Part shown: positions 1 to 6,103 of the stretch, in pieces
Layout of the letters: each line of letters begins with the position of its first letter
Numbering within the stretch: position 1 is the stretch's first letter
Assembly: GCA_046541805.1 (NCBI GenBank)
Contig: JBKHCM010000120.1
Span: 1 to 9,958, forward strand
Direction of reading: 5' to 3'
Length of the DNA: 9,958 bases
Source of the DNA: JAAAPF01 sp046541805
GTDB lineage: Bacteria > Pseudomonadota > Alphaproteobacteria > Geminicoccales > Geminicoccaceae
Notes under the pieces: generated by a model
The model's database searches: none
Told to the model about the DNA's origin: nothing
The model's input: the letters and a program-made list of their open reading frames with translations, nothing else
Made by a program: the position numbers and the translations under genes

Positions 1-274
1 ACGGCGATCTCGAGTGGCTGATGCTCGACAGCACCGTGGTGCGCGCGCACAGCAGTGCTGCCGGCGCAAAAAAAGCGAAGGGGCTCAGTGTCTCGGACGG
101 TCACGGGGCGGGTTCTCCACGAAGCTGCACGGCCTCGCCGACAGCCTCGGCAACCCTTTTCGCTTCGCGCTGACCGCAGGCCAGGCGGGCGACGCCCCCA
201 CAGCCCTGGCCTTGCTCGGCACGGTCGCGATGATCGCCGCCCGGGCGGTGCTCGGCGATCGCGCCGACGACAGC
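1..274 (+). mobile_element. IS5-family transposase fragment, truncated at both ends
   Basis: This is the middle of an IS5-family DDE transposase. One frame (codons from position 3) reads GDLEWLMLDSTVVRAH, where the Asp of LDST is the usual first catalytic residue of the family. From about position 75 the family signature continues in the -1 frame as LGRSRGGFSTKLHGLADSLG, then NPFRFALTAGQ, ending near 274 at GDRADDS, which corresponds to the second Asp region (ADKxYDS in relatives). The window starts inside the gene, and the last third with the catalytic Glu is absent. The frame change sits at seven A residues, so it may be original programmed frameshifting and not decay. After 274 no transposase similarity remains. 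No terminal inverted repeat was identified. I am sure of the family and not of the subgroup. Confidence 0.8.
68..74 (+). promoter_or_regulatory. A7 slippery heptamer, likely -1 frameshift site of the IS5 transposase
   Basis: Seven A residues fall as A_AAA_AAA relative to the upstream transposase frame (codons GCA AAA AAA GCG). This is the classic -1 slippery arrangement. A -1 slip here joins the upstream frame (GAKK) directly to the downstream frame (SEGAQCLGRSRGG) with no stop and no gap in family similarity. Several IS5 subgroups are known to use programmed frameshifting between two orfs. A simple indel in an A tract is the alternative. Confidence 0.5.
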
Positions 275-335
275 GTAACCATCCGGCGTAGGCCACGGCT
301 GTGCTGCTTGACGATATGGTCGCGTCGTCGGCGTG

Positions 336-560
336 ATGGGCGCCAAGGAGCTGGACGAGGACAAGATCGACGACGCGGTGTTGGCGCTGAGGCGACTGAC
401 GCTGCACGACGAGCGTCGCGCGTGGAAGGGGTTCGACTGGGACGCGCTGGACCGCCTGCACCGCAAGGGACTGATCGGCGATCCGGTTGGCAAGGCGAAG
501 TCGGTGGTGCTCACGGACGAGGGGCTCGCGCGCTCGGCGGCGTTGCTCGAGACGCTTTAG
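336..560 (+). CDS. DUF6429 family protein
   Basis: A 74-residue soluble protein with the full-length pattern I recognise for DUF6429: an N-terminal DEDKIDDAVLALRRLTLHD helix, a central WKGFDWDALDRLHRKGLI segment, and a C-terminal DPVGKAKSVVLTDEGL stretch resembling a small winged-helix or strand end. No molecular function is established for the family. The ATG at 336 is preceded directly by an in-frame GTG at 333, so either may be used; no convincing Shine-Dalgarno sequence is visible. It sits between a transposase fragment and a broken polyvalent gene, so it belongs to the mobile or plastic part of the window and may be a passenger of that element. It looks intact. The stop at 558-560 may be slightly early, because the next frame continues with a plausible tail (LFSRLFDEGG). 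Confidence 0.75.
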   Translation: MGAKELDEDKIDDAVLALRRLTLHDERRAWKGFDWDALDRLHRKGLIGDPVGKAKSVVLTDEGLARSAALLETL

Positions 561-1926
561 CCGGCTCTTCGACGAGGGCGGCGACGTCGGCGAGACGCTG
601 ATCCAGGAGATCCAGAACAGTGTCCTCGCAGAACCCGACCCCGAGACCGGCGAGATTGGCACAGCGAGTGCAGGAGACCCAGGCGTTGATCCAGCGCCGC
701 TTGATGCACCCGAAGGCGACGGAGAAGCAGCGCCGGAAGGGCGAGCGGCTGACGAGGGTGTTGCAGGCGGTGAGCCGGAAGGAGGGCGCGGAGTAAGCCT
801 CAGCCTCTTCGACCTCGAGGAGGCCGCGGCGCAGACCACGCCGGAGCCCACGGACGCCCAGGCCGACGCCGGCAACTACCGCAAGGGCCGTGTCCGCATC
901 GCGGACATGGAGATCCCGATCAAGAACGCCAAGGGCAGCACGCGCCGCGGGCGCGCGCCGGACGGCACGGAGTGGTCGGTCGAGATGCCGGCGCACTACG
1001 GCTATGTGCGGCGCACCGAGGGCGCCGACGGCGACCAGGTCGATGTCTATGTCGGCGACGCGCCCGAGAGCGACCGCGTCTTCGTCATCGACCAGTACGA
1101 CCCCGAGACGGGCGAGTTCGACGAGCACAAGGCCGTGCTCGGCACCGTCGACCCGGACGACGCACTCGCGATCTACGACGCCGGGTTCAGCGACGGCAGC
1201 GGCCCCCGTCGTCGCGGCGACGTGACCGAACTCACCATTGACGAGTTCAAGCGCTGGGCGCGCGAGGGTGACACCTCGCGGCCGTTGTTCGAGCAGCAGG
1301 AGGCCGTCGCTGATGAAGAAAGGCAACCGACGGCCGCGGCCGAAGACGGCGAGAGACGGCCAGCGGGCGAGGAGCCGGCGCCTGCGGCGGGCCAAGAGCA
1401 GCCGCAAGCTCCGACAGCGGAGCAGGGCGGAGCAGACGTTGGACTGGTAGACCTCCCCGCCGATTGGAACACCAGCCTCGTGCGCGCCCGTCGTGCGGCG
1501 AAGGCGGTGGGCCTCACCAAGGCCGAAGCCGGCGACGCCTGGAGCGACCTGCGGGCGCTGACGCGGCTGGTGAACGAGCGCAGAGGTGTGGATGCCGAAC
1601 CCGAGCCCGAGGCCCCGACGGATGCGGCCGAGCGCGACGATGACGCGGCTGGTATTCCCCCACGGGACGATCGCGATGGAGAGGCCGGCCCGGGAACTCC
1701 CGAGGAACCAGCCCCCGCGCCTGCCGAGGCCGAGCCGCGACCCGAAGAAGGCAGGGTAGAGGGAACCCCACCCGCACCGGCCGCAGAGCCTTCGACAGAG
1801 ACTGCAGATCCGCCACTCCCGGCCGGCTTGGCGCTGACGTCGATCGAACAACTCTCACCCGAAGCGGCCGACCGGGAGGGCTATCCCGGCGAGCCGTTCT
1901 CTGAGCGTGTGGTCTACAAGCGTTAA
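487..1926 (+). CDS. Truncated polyvalent protein with inorganic pyrophosphatase-like (InPase) domain
   Basis: The formal reading frame begins at an ATG inside the DUF6429 gene, but its first ~25 residues are only the shifted image of DUF6429. The real body starts near 562. From 562 to 906 there is no in-frame ATG, GTG or TTG, so the native N-terminus has been lost. Residues ~128-260 (868-1270) match the InPase domain of phage and conjugative-element polyvalent proteins: GNYRKGRVRIADMEIPIKN, then EMPAHYGYVRRTEGADGDQ, VDVYVGD and a VTELTIDEFKRWAREGDTSR end. These proteins are large multidomain products thought to enter the recipient cell with the element's DNA; the InPase module is predicted by family, not shown, to hydrolyse pyrophosphate-type substrates. 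Long Pro/Ala/Glu/Asp-rich linkers flank the domain. A short helical module near 1445-1585 (DLPADWNTSLVRARRAAKAV) follows. The protein ends naturally at 1926. I am confident of the domain and less so of expression. Confidence 0.72.
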   Translation: MARRSRWCSRTRGSRARRRCSRRFSRLFDEGGDVGETLIQEIQNSVLAEPDPETGEIGTASAGDPGVDPAPLDAPEGDGEAAPEGRAADEGVAGGEPEGGRGVSLSLFDLEEAAAQTTPEPTDAQADAGNYRKGRVRIADMEIPIKNAKGSTRRGRAPDGTEWSVEMPAHYGYVRRTEGADGDQVDVYVGDAPESDRVFVIDQYDPETGEFDEHKAVLGTVDPDDALAIYDAGFSDGSGPRRRGDVTELTIDEFKRWAREGDTSRPLFEQQEAVADEERQPTAAAEDGERRPAGEEPAPAAGQEQPQAPTAEQGGADVGLVDLPADWNTSLVRARRAAKAVGLTKAEAGDAWSDLRALTRLVNERRGVDAEPEPEAPTDAAERDDDAAGIPPRDDRDGEAGPGTPEEPAPAPAEAEPRPEEGRVEGTPPAPAAEPSTETADPPLPAGLALTSIEQLSPEAADREGYPGEPFSERVVYKR

Positions 1927-1937
1927 CCGCTAACGCT
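1919..1937 (+). terminator. 7-bp hairpin overlapping the stop codon of the polyvalent gene
   Basis: AGCGTTA and TAACGCT form a perfect 7-bp stem with a 5-nt loop (ACCGC). The TAA stop codon lies in the left arm. There is no T-run after it, so it is a weak candidate for intrinsic termination. It could equally be a chance repeat. Confidence 0.25.
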
Positions 1938-2198
1938 AGGAATGCGGTCAGCCGCGGTAGCGAATGGGGAGCGAAGAAGCCGTACCGCTCAGCAAAGCCT
2001 CAAGTTGACCCTGAGCGGCCCTGAGCGAGGTCTTGCATGCCATGTCCCTTGGTGAACGGATGACGGCCATGCGGCTGGGTTGGGGGCGGGCGGACGTGGC
2101 CTGCGGTCCGAAATGCCCGTCTTCGTGACCGTGTGGCCCGCGTGTTGACTTTCGACCGGCACCAAGCCTGTCCCCGCAAGCACCACGGGCCTGCGCCC
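1938..2198. other. Gene-poor spacer, no recognisable coding region
   Basis: This stretch separates the mobile-element remnant from the end of the minus-strand operon. Short open frames exist on both strands, but none has recognisable motifs or a convincing start. A 9-bp sequence, CCCTGAGCG, is repeated at 2009-2017 and 2019-2027 with one base between. I found no tRNA-like fold and no clear terminator for the operon that ends at 2199. Confidence 0.5.
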
Positions 2199-3005
2199 TC
2201 ACCCCGTTGGTGCGAGCCGCGCCGCGGCGCGGGCGACGAGGGCGAGGGCGTCCTCGACGCCGTCGGCCACACCCTTCTCGAAGTCGCCGTCGATCTGGCC
2301 CATTTGGTTGGTGACGTGGGCGAAGCAGAGGACCGCTCGCCCGCGCGCCTCGGCGAAGGCGTAGAGGGCGGCCGCCTCCATCTCGACGGCGACGAGGCCG
2401 CGCTCGCGGGCGGCGGCGATGGCAGCTTCGGTCTCGCGAAACGGCGCGTCGGTGGTCCAGCTGCCGCCGCGCAGCACGGGCTCCGGCAGGTCGTCGAAGG
2501 CGCCGTCGACGCGGGCGAGCAGATCGGCGGGCGCAGCCGCGGTCGCTGCCGGCGGGAGGTAGTGATGGCTCGTGCCCTCGTCGCGCAGCGCCCGGTCGAT
2601 CGCCACGAAGTAGGGCGGCGGGCGCAGGTCCACGAGCTGGCCCGCGGACGTCACGCTGAGAAGAAGCCTGCAGCCCGAGGCGAACAGCTCCTCGGCGACG
2701 AGCACGGCGAAGGCGGCGCCCACGGCGCAGCCGACGACACCGACCTCGCGCCCGTCGAGCGTGAAGACGTCGAGCTCGGTGTGGTAGCAGACCCAGCCCG
2801 GATGACGCCGGCTGCGGCCTTCCGCGCGTAGCCGCCGGACGATGTCGCCGTCGGGATCCAACAGGCACACGGCCGGCACCGGCTCCGGCGGTGCCCCCTT
2901 CTGCCGCCGCGCCTCGCGCAAGAGGCTTTCGGGGGTGAAGACCGAGGGCGAGGCGTAGTGCTTGTCCGTCAGGATCGGCGGGATGTCGTCGTCAGGCGTC
3001 GTCAC
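2199..3005 (-). CDS. Nucleoside phosphorylase-like protein (PNP/UDP family)
   Basis: This 268-residue soluble protein resembles the PNP/UDP phosphorylase superfamily, which cleaves the glycosidic bond of nucleosides with phosphate (or with water in the nucleosidase branch). Visible signatures are VGVVGCAVGAAFA at residues ~88-100, the SVTSAGQL segment at ~117-124, and the hallmark VEMEAAALYAFAE at ~207-219, whose Met-Glu normally contacts the ribose. The N-terminus (ILTDKHYASPSVF) is like that of uridine-phosphorylase-type members. The start is the GTG at 3005, with AAGGA 7 nt upstream (forward bases 3013-3017). It is the last gene of the five-gene operon, 25 bp after the methyltransferase stop. 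Its substrate cannot be told from sequence. A role in clearing a nucleoside made by the methyltransferase step is possible but is only inference. Confidence 0.82.
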   Translation of the reverse strand: MTTPDDDIPPILTDKHYASPSVFTPESLLREARRQKGAPPEPVPAVCLLDPDGDIVRRLRAEGRSRRHPGWVCYHTELDVFTLDGREVGVVGCAVGAAFAVLVAEELFASGCRLLLSVTSAGQLVDLRPPPYFVAIDRALRDEGTSHHYLPPAATAAAPADLLARVDGAFDDLPEPVLRGGSWTTDAPFRETEAAIAAARERGLVAVEMEAAALYAFAEARGRAVLCFAHVTNQMGQIDGDFEKGVADGVEDALALVARAAARLAPTG

Positions 3006-3030
3006 GTCGGTGTCCTTGCGTGTGGGTCGG

Positions 3031-3711
3031 TCATCGGGGCTTTTCGGCGGTGAACACCAGAAAGGCGGCGCCGGCGGTGGTCCGGGCGCCGATCCGTCGA
3101 TCGAGCGGGCTGAGCAGGCCCGCGGCCACGCCGAAGGGCGGGTAGAAGATGGCACCCGCGACGGCGACGTCGACGAGGCCGGCCGCGTGCGCGAGCCGGC
3201 GCAGCTCGCTCGGGCTGCGGAAGTGCGCCGCCCGCCAGACCGGCGAGCCGAGCCAGCCCCGGAGACGGCGGCGGGCCGCCCAGGTGCTCCAGCGGTTGAG
3301 CTCGCCCAGGACCAGCCGGCCGCCCGGCCGGAGCACGCGGACCATGTCGGCGAGCATCGTTCGCGCATCCTCGACGAAGCAGAGTACGGTGACGGCCACG
3401 ACCACGTCGAAGCTCGCGGCCGGGAACGGCAATGCCTCCGCCCGGGCGAGCGCGACGGCGCCGCCGTCGTCGGACGCCGCCTGGAGCATCCGCAAGGAGG
3501 CGTCGACGCCGATCGCCTCGGCGCCGCGGCCGGCCAGCTCGCGCACCAGCCGGCCGTCGCCGCAGCCGACATCGAGGATGCGCCGCCCGCAAAGCGGCCC
3601 GATGCGCTCCAGCAGCAGATCGCGTTCGAGGTCGTCGGTGATGCGCCCGAGCGGGCTCCGGCGCCACGAGGCATAGGCCGCCGGGAGTTGCCCGGCCAGC
3701 TCGGCCGTCAC
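3031..3711 (-). CDS. Class I SAM-dependent methyltransferase
   Basis: A 226-residue methyltransferase of the UbiE/Methyltransf_11 type. Motif I is ILDVGCGDG at residues 45-53, followed by the acidic end of strand 2 (GVD at 68-70, binding the SAM ribose), FDVVVAVTVLCFVED at ~101-115 and the LRPGGRLVLGE motif at ~127-137. The C-terminal third (FYPPFGVAAGLLSPLD) is hydrophobic, which suits a lipid-like or small hydrophobic acceptor, but this does not identify it. The GTG start at 3711 overlaps the desulfurase TGA in the sequence GTGA, so translation is probably coupled; no separate Shine-Dalgarno is visible. Co-transcription with a desulfurase and a DsrE protein makes a sulfur-containing acceptor (S-methylation) worth considering; this is inference. 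Confidence 0.85.
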   Translation of the reverse strand: MTAELAGQLPAAYASWRRSPLGRITDDLERDLLLERIGPLCGRRILDVGCGDGRLVRELAGRGAEAIGVDASLRMLQAASDDGGAVALARAEALPFPAASFDVVVAVTVLCFVEDARTMLADMVRVLRPGGRLVLGELNRWSTWAARRRLRGWLGSPVWRAAHFRSPSELRRLAHAAGLVDVAVAGAIFYPPFGVAAGLLSPLDRRIGARTTAGAAFLVFTAEKPR

Positions 3712-4841
3712 GAGCCCGCGGGTGCGAGCGCGCGCTCGAGGGCCGCCACCGCCGCGTCGACCTCGTCCGCCGTCGTCTCGCGCCCGAGGCTGAAGCGCAC
3801 CGCCCCCATGCCGACCTCGGGCGCCACGCCCATGGCCGCCAGCACCGGCGACAGCTCGATCCGGCCGGCGTGGCAGGCGGAGCCGGTCGAAGCGGCGATC
3901 TCGGGACAGGCGGCGAGGATCTCCGCCCCGACGCGCCCGACGAACGCGACGTTGAGCGTGTTCGGCAGCCGCTCTTCGGCGTGACCGTTGAGGAGGACGC
4001 GGTCGCCGAAGCGGGCGCGCAAGCCGTCCCACAGGCGGTCGCGCCAGGGGGCGACGCCGGTCATGTGGTCGCGCTCGCGGGCGAGCCGGCAGGCGGCACC
4101 GAGGCCCGTCGCGAGCGAGGCGCTCTCGGTACCGGCGCGACGCCCGGCTTCGTGGCCGGCGCCGTGGATCAGGGGCTCGAGCGCCGTGCCGCGACGGACG
4201 TAGAGCGCACCCACCCCCTTGGGCGCGTAGAGCTTGTGGCCCGCGATCGTGAGGAGATCGACGCCGAGGTCGTCGACGCGCGTCGCGACCTTGCCCACCG
4301 ACTGCGCCGCGTCGGTGTGGAACGGGATGCCGTGGGCGCGGGCGATGGCGGCGCAGGCGGCGATCGGCTGCAGCGTGCCGACCTCGTTGTTGGCGTGCAT
4401 GATGCTGACCAGCACCGTGTCGGACCGGATCGCGCGCGCGAGGTCTTCCGGATCGACGCGGCCGGCACCGTCCACCGGCAGCACCGTGACCGCCACGCCC
4501 GGGCGCTCGAGGAAGCGGCAGGGTTCGAGCACCGCCGGGTGCTCGATCGCGGTCGTGACGACGTGCTTGCTCGCCCGCGGCGAGGCATGGACGATCCCCT
4601 GGAGCGCGAGGTTGTCGGCCTCGCTGCCGCTCCCGGTGAAGACGATCTCGTCGGGAGCGCAACCGAGCAGGGCCGCAACCTCGCCACGGCCGGCCTCCAG
4701 CGACGCCTTCGCCGGCCGTCCCGCCCAGTGCCCGCTCGACGGGTTGCCGAAGCCGTCGCCGTCGAGCGCCGCCGCCATGGCGCGGCGCACCTCCGGGGCT
4801 ACCGGCGTGGTGGCGTTGACGTCGAGGTAGAGGCGCCGCAC
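3708..4841 (-). CDS. Cysteine desulfurase (IscS/NifS-like, class V aminotransferase fold)
   Basis: A 377-residue PLP enzyme expected to convert cysteine to alanine while loading sulfur on a catalytic cysteine as persulfide. The N-terminal LDVNATTPVAPEV (residues 6-18) matches the family's YLDxNATTP signature. GSGSEADNLAL (70-80) and AIEHPAVLEP (98-107) follow, then the PLP-binding lysine K203 in AGHKLYAPKGVGALY, and the catalytic C323 in STGSACHAG within an extended loop as in group I enzymes. It is slightly shorter than housekeeping IscS and lacks the usual IscS C-terminal tail that contacts IscU, which hints at a dedicated partner. The only credible start is the GTG at 4841, 5 bp after the DsrE stop. 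The adjacent DsrE-family protein is the likely sulfur acceptor (inference from context). Confidence 0.9.
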   Translation of the reverse strand: MRRLYLDVNATTPVAPEVRRAMAAALDGDGFGNPSSGHWAGRPAKASLEAGRGEVAALLGCAPDEIVFTGSGSEADNLALQGIVHASPRASKHVVTTAIEHPAVLEPCRFLERPGVAVTVLPVDGAGRVDPEDLARAIRSDTVLVSIMHANNEVGTLQPIAACAAIARAHGIPFHTDAAQSVGKVATRVDDLGVDLLTIAGHKLYAPKGVGALYVRRGTALEPLIHGAGHEAGRRAGTESASLATGLGAACRLARERDHMTGVAPWRDRLWDGLRARFGDRVLLNGHAEERLPNTLNVAFVGRVGAEILAACPEIAASTGSACHAGRIELSPVLAAMGVAPEVGMGAVRFSLGRETTADEVDAAVAALERALAPAGS

Positions 4842-4846
4842 GGCGC

Positions 4847-5197
4847 TCAGAACACCAGCACCTTGTCGGCGGCGAGCGTGGCCTCGGCCAACTCGTCCAT
4901 GGTGCTGCGCCGCGCCCCCTCCATGGCGTCGGCGTCGGTCATGCCGCGGGCGTCCATGCAGGTGCCGCACAGGAGGATCGTCGCCTTGCCGGCGAGCCGC
5001 CGCAGCATGCGCTCGAGGTTGTAGTAGCCGTCGGGCGTCTTCTGGCCCCCGCGGGCGCCGACCACGGCGTCCGCCATGAGGAACACGGTGAGCGTCATGT
5101 CGGGCGCCTGCTTCAGCATCGTCTGGGCGAGCCGGATGGCGTTGTAGCAGCGCTCGGTGCCGTAGGGCGGGTCGTTCAGGATGAGGAGGACGTTCAC
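4847..5197 (-). CDS. DsrE-family sulfur-carrier protein
   Basis: A 116-residue cytoplasmic protein of the DsrE/DsrF/TusD-like fold. The N-terminal strand NVLLILNDPPYGTERCYNA, the FLMADAVV segment (39-46) and LLCGTCMDARGM (75-86) are typical. C77 and C80 form a CxxC; one of them occupies the position of the conserved persulfide-carrying cysteine of the family. These proteins relay sulfane sulfur between donors and acceptors. The GTG start at 5197 has GAGGGA 6 nt upstream (forward 5204-5209) and overlaps the stop of the preceding membrane-protein gene by 4 bp (GTGA). It lies immediately before the cysteine desulfurase gene, so the pair most simply forms a sulfur-mobilising relay. There is no signal peptide or membrane segment. 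Confidence 0.88.
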   Translation of the reverse strand: MNVLLILNDPPYGTERCYNAIRLAQTMLKQAPDMTLTVFLMADAVVGARGGQKTPDGYYNLERMLRRLAGKATILLCGTCMDARGMTDADAMEGARRSTMDELAEATLAADKVLVF

Positions 5198-6075
5198 GCG
5201 CGATCCCTCGGTTCGGTGGCGGACCCGGCAGTCGGCCGGACGCGGCGCAGCGGTTGCAGAAGCATGGCGTCGAGCCAGAGGTCGCGACGGCTGCGGAAGT
5301 ATTCGAGGCCGATGGTCATGGCCTGGTGGCCGGCCTCGGGTTGGGGGCGGTAGGTGGCGAACAGCCGGTCCCACCAGGGCAGGTTGAAGCCGAAATTGCT
5401 GTCGGTCTCGCGGCGCAGCGCCGAGTGGTGGACGCGGTGCATGTCGGGGGTGACCACGACCAGCCGGAGAATCCGGTCGACGCGTTCGGGTAGCCGGACG
5501 TTGCCGTGGTTGAAGAGCGAGGTGGCGTTCAAGACGATCTCGAAGACGAGCACCGCCGCCGCCGGCGCCCCCAAAGCCGCGACCACCGCCAGCTTCAAGA
5601 GCATCGAGAGGACGATCTCGACGGGGTGGAAGCGCAGCCCCGTCGAGGCGTCGAGCTCCAGATCGGCGTGGTGCATACGGTGCAGCCGCCAGAGTACGGG
5701 CACGGCGTGGAAGGCCCGGTGCTGCAGGTAGATGACGAGGTCGAGGGCGAGGAACGCGAGCAGGAACGCGAGCCAGGGGGGAACGTCCAGCCAATGCTGG
5801 AGACCGAAGCCGCGCTCTTCGGCGATCAGCGCCAAGCCCACGGCGAGGATCGGGAAGGCCAGGCGCACGACGGTCGTGTCGACCGCGACCAGGGCGACGT
5901 TGTTGCTCCAGCGCAACAGCCGCGGGATCTCCTGGCGGCGCTTGGGGGCGGCGAGCTCCCAGAGCGCCATCAGCACCAGCACGCCGAGGAAGGCCGTGAG
6001 CCGGATCTGCGGCTCGTGCAGGAGGAGCGTCTCGGCCGTCGCGGTCCCTTGTTGCCGTCGTCGGCGTTGCGCCAC
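5194..6075 (-). CDS. Fatty acid hydroxylase / sterol desaturase family membrane protein
   Basis: An integral membrane di-iron oxygenase-type protein of about 293 residues. Hydrophobic segments lie near the N-terminus (AFLGVLVLMALWEL), around VVRLAFPILAVGLALI, WLAFLLAFLALDLVIYL and LKLAVVAALGAPAAAVLVFEIVL. The histidine boxes expected for the family are present in order: HRAFH, HRMHH and HRVHH, plus FNHGN between the last two. The usual reaction is O2-dependent hydroxylation or desaturation of a lipid or other hydrophobic substrate; the substrate here is unknown. The frame can start at a TTG at 6084 or a GTG at 6075. I chose GTG because the TTG lies inside the palindrome at 6080-6097 and neither has a Shine-Dalgarno. 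It is the first gene of the operon and overlaps the DsrE start by 4 bp (GTGA). Expression is likely controlled by the divergent ArsR-rhodanese protein. Confidence 0.85.
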   Translation of the reverse strand: MAQRRRRQQGTATAETLLLHEPQIRLTAFLGVLVLMALWELAAPKRRQEIPRLLRWSNNVALVAVDTTVVRLAFPILAVGLALIAEERGFGLQHWLDVPPWLAFLLAFLALDLVIYLQHRAFHAVPVLWRLHRMHHADLELDASTGLRFHPVEIVLSMLLKLAVVAALGAPAAAVLVFEIVLNATSLFNHGNVRLPERVDRILRLVVVTPDMHRVHHSALRRETDSNFGFNLPWWDRLFATYRPQPEAGHQAMTIGLEYFRSRRDLWLDAMLLQPLRRVRPTAGSATEPRDRA

Positions 6076-6081
6076 TACATT
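6052..6081 (+). promoter_or_regulatory. Possible sigma70-type promoter for the ArsR-rhodanese gene
   Basis: TTGCCG at 6052-6057 and TACATT at 6076-6081 are 18 bp apart and resemble -35 and -10 boxes. The predicted transcription start would fall inside the palindrome at 6080-6097, which would suit autorepression. The match is imperfect, and GC-rich bacteria often deviate from the consensus. Confidence 0.3.
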
Positions 6082-6097
6082 CAATCGAGCGATTGAA
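6080..6097. promoter_or_regulatory. 18-bp perfect palindrome, candidate operator between divergent genes
   Basis: TTCAATCG and CGATTGAA are exact 8-bp inverted repeats around a 2-bp centre (AG). The site lies between the divergent starts of the membrane-protein operon and the ArsR-rhodanese gene, 6 bp before the ATG at 6104. ArsR-family dimers bind AT-containing dyads of this size near their own promoters, so this is the natural operator candidate. Its AT content stands out from the GC-rich surroundings. Confidence 0.65.
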
Positions 6098-6103
6098 GCA
6101 TCG

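Noticed and set aside
511..1851. 446-residue minus-strand open frame across the polyvalent gene
   Set aside because: It is Arg/Leu/Val-rich with no family motif and is the antisense image of a GC-rich coding region; the plus frame has the InPase domain.
2009..2027. Tandem CCCTGAGCG repeats as a CRISPR or iteron
   Set aside because: Only two copies of 9 bp, one base apart, with no further units. Not enough for an array or origin.
3031..4662. 543-residue minus-strand frame containing the methyltransferase
   Set aside because: Only the last 226 residues are real. The upstream part is an Arg-rich frame overlapping the desulfurase gene, which clearly reads in a different frame.
3870..5024. 384-residue plus-strand open frame antisense to the desulfurase and DsrE genes
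   Set aside because: No motifs, Arg/Gly/Glu/Ala-rich. The minus strand carries K203, C323 and the other enzyme signatures.
6080..6097. Match to the ATTC-N8-GAAT type operator of SqrR/BigR sulfide regulators
   Set aside because: The half-sites are similar, but the spacing between TTC and GAA here is 12, and the regulator lacks the matching cysteines in its ArsR domain. I keep it only as a generic ArsR-type dyad.
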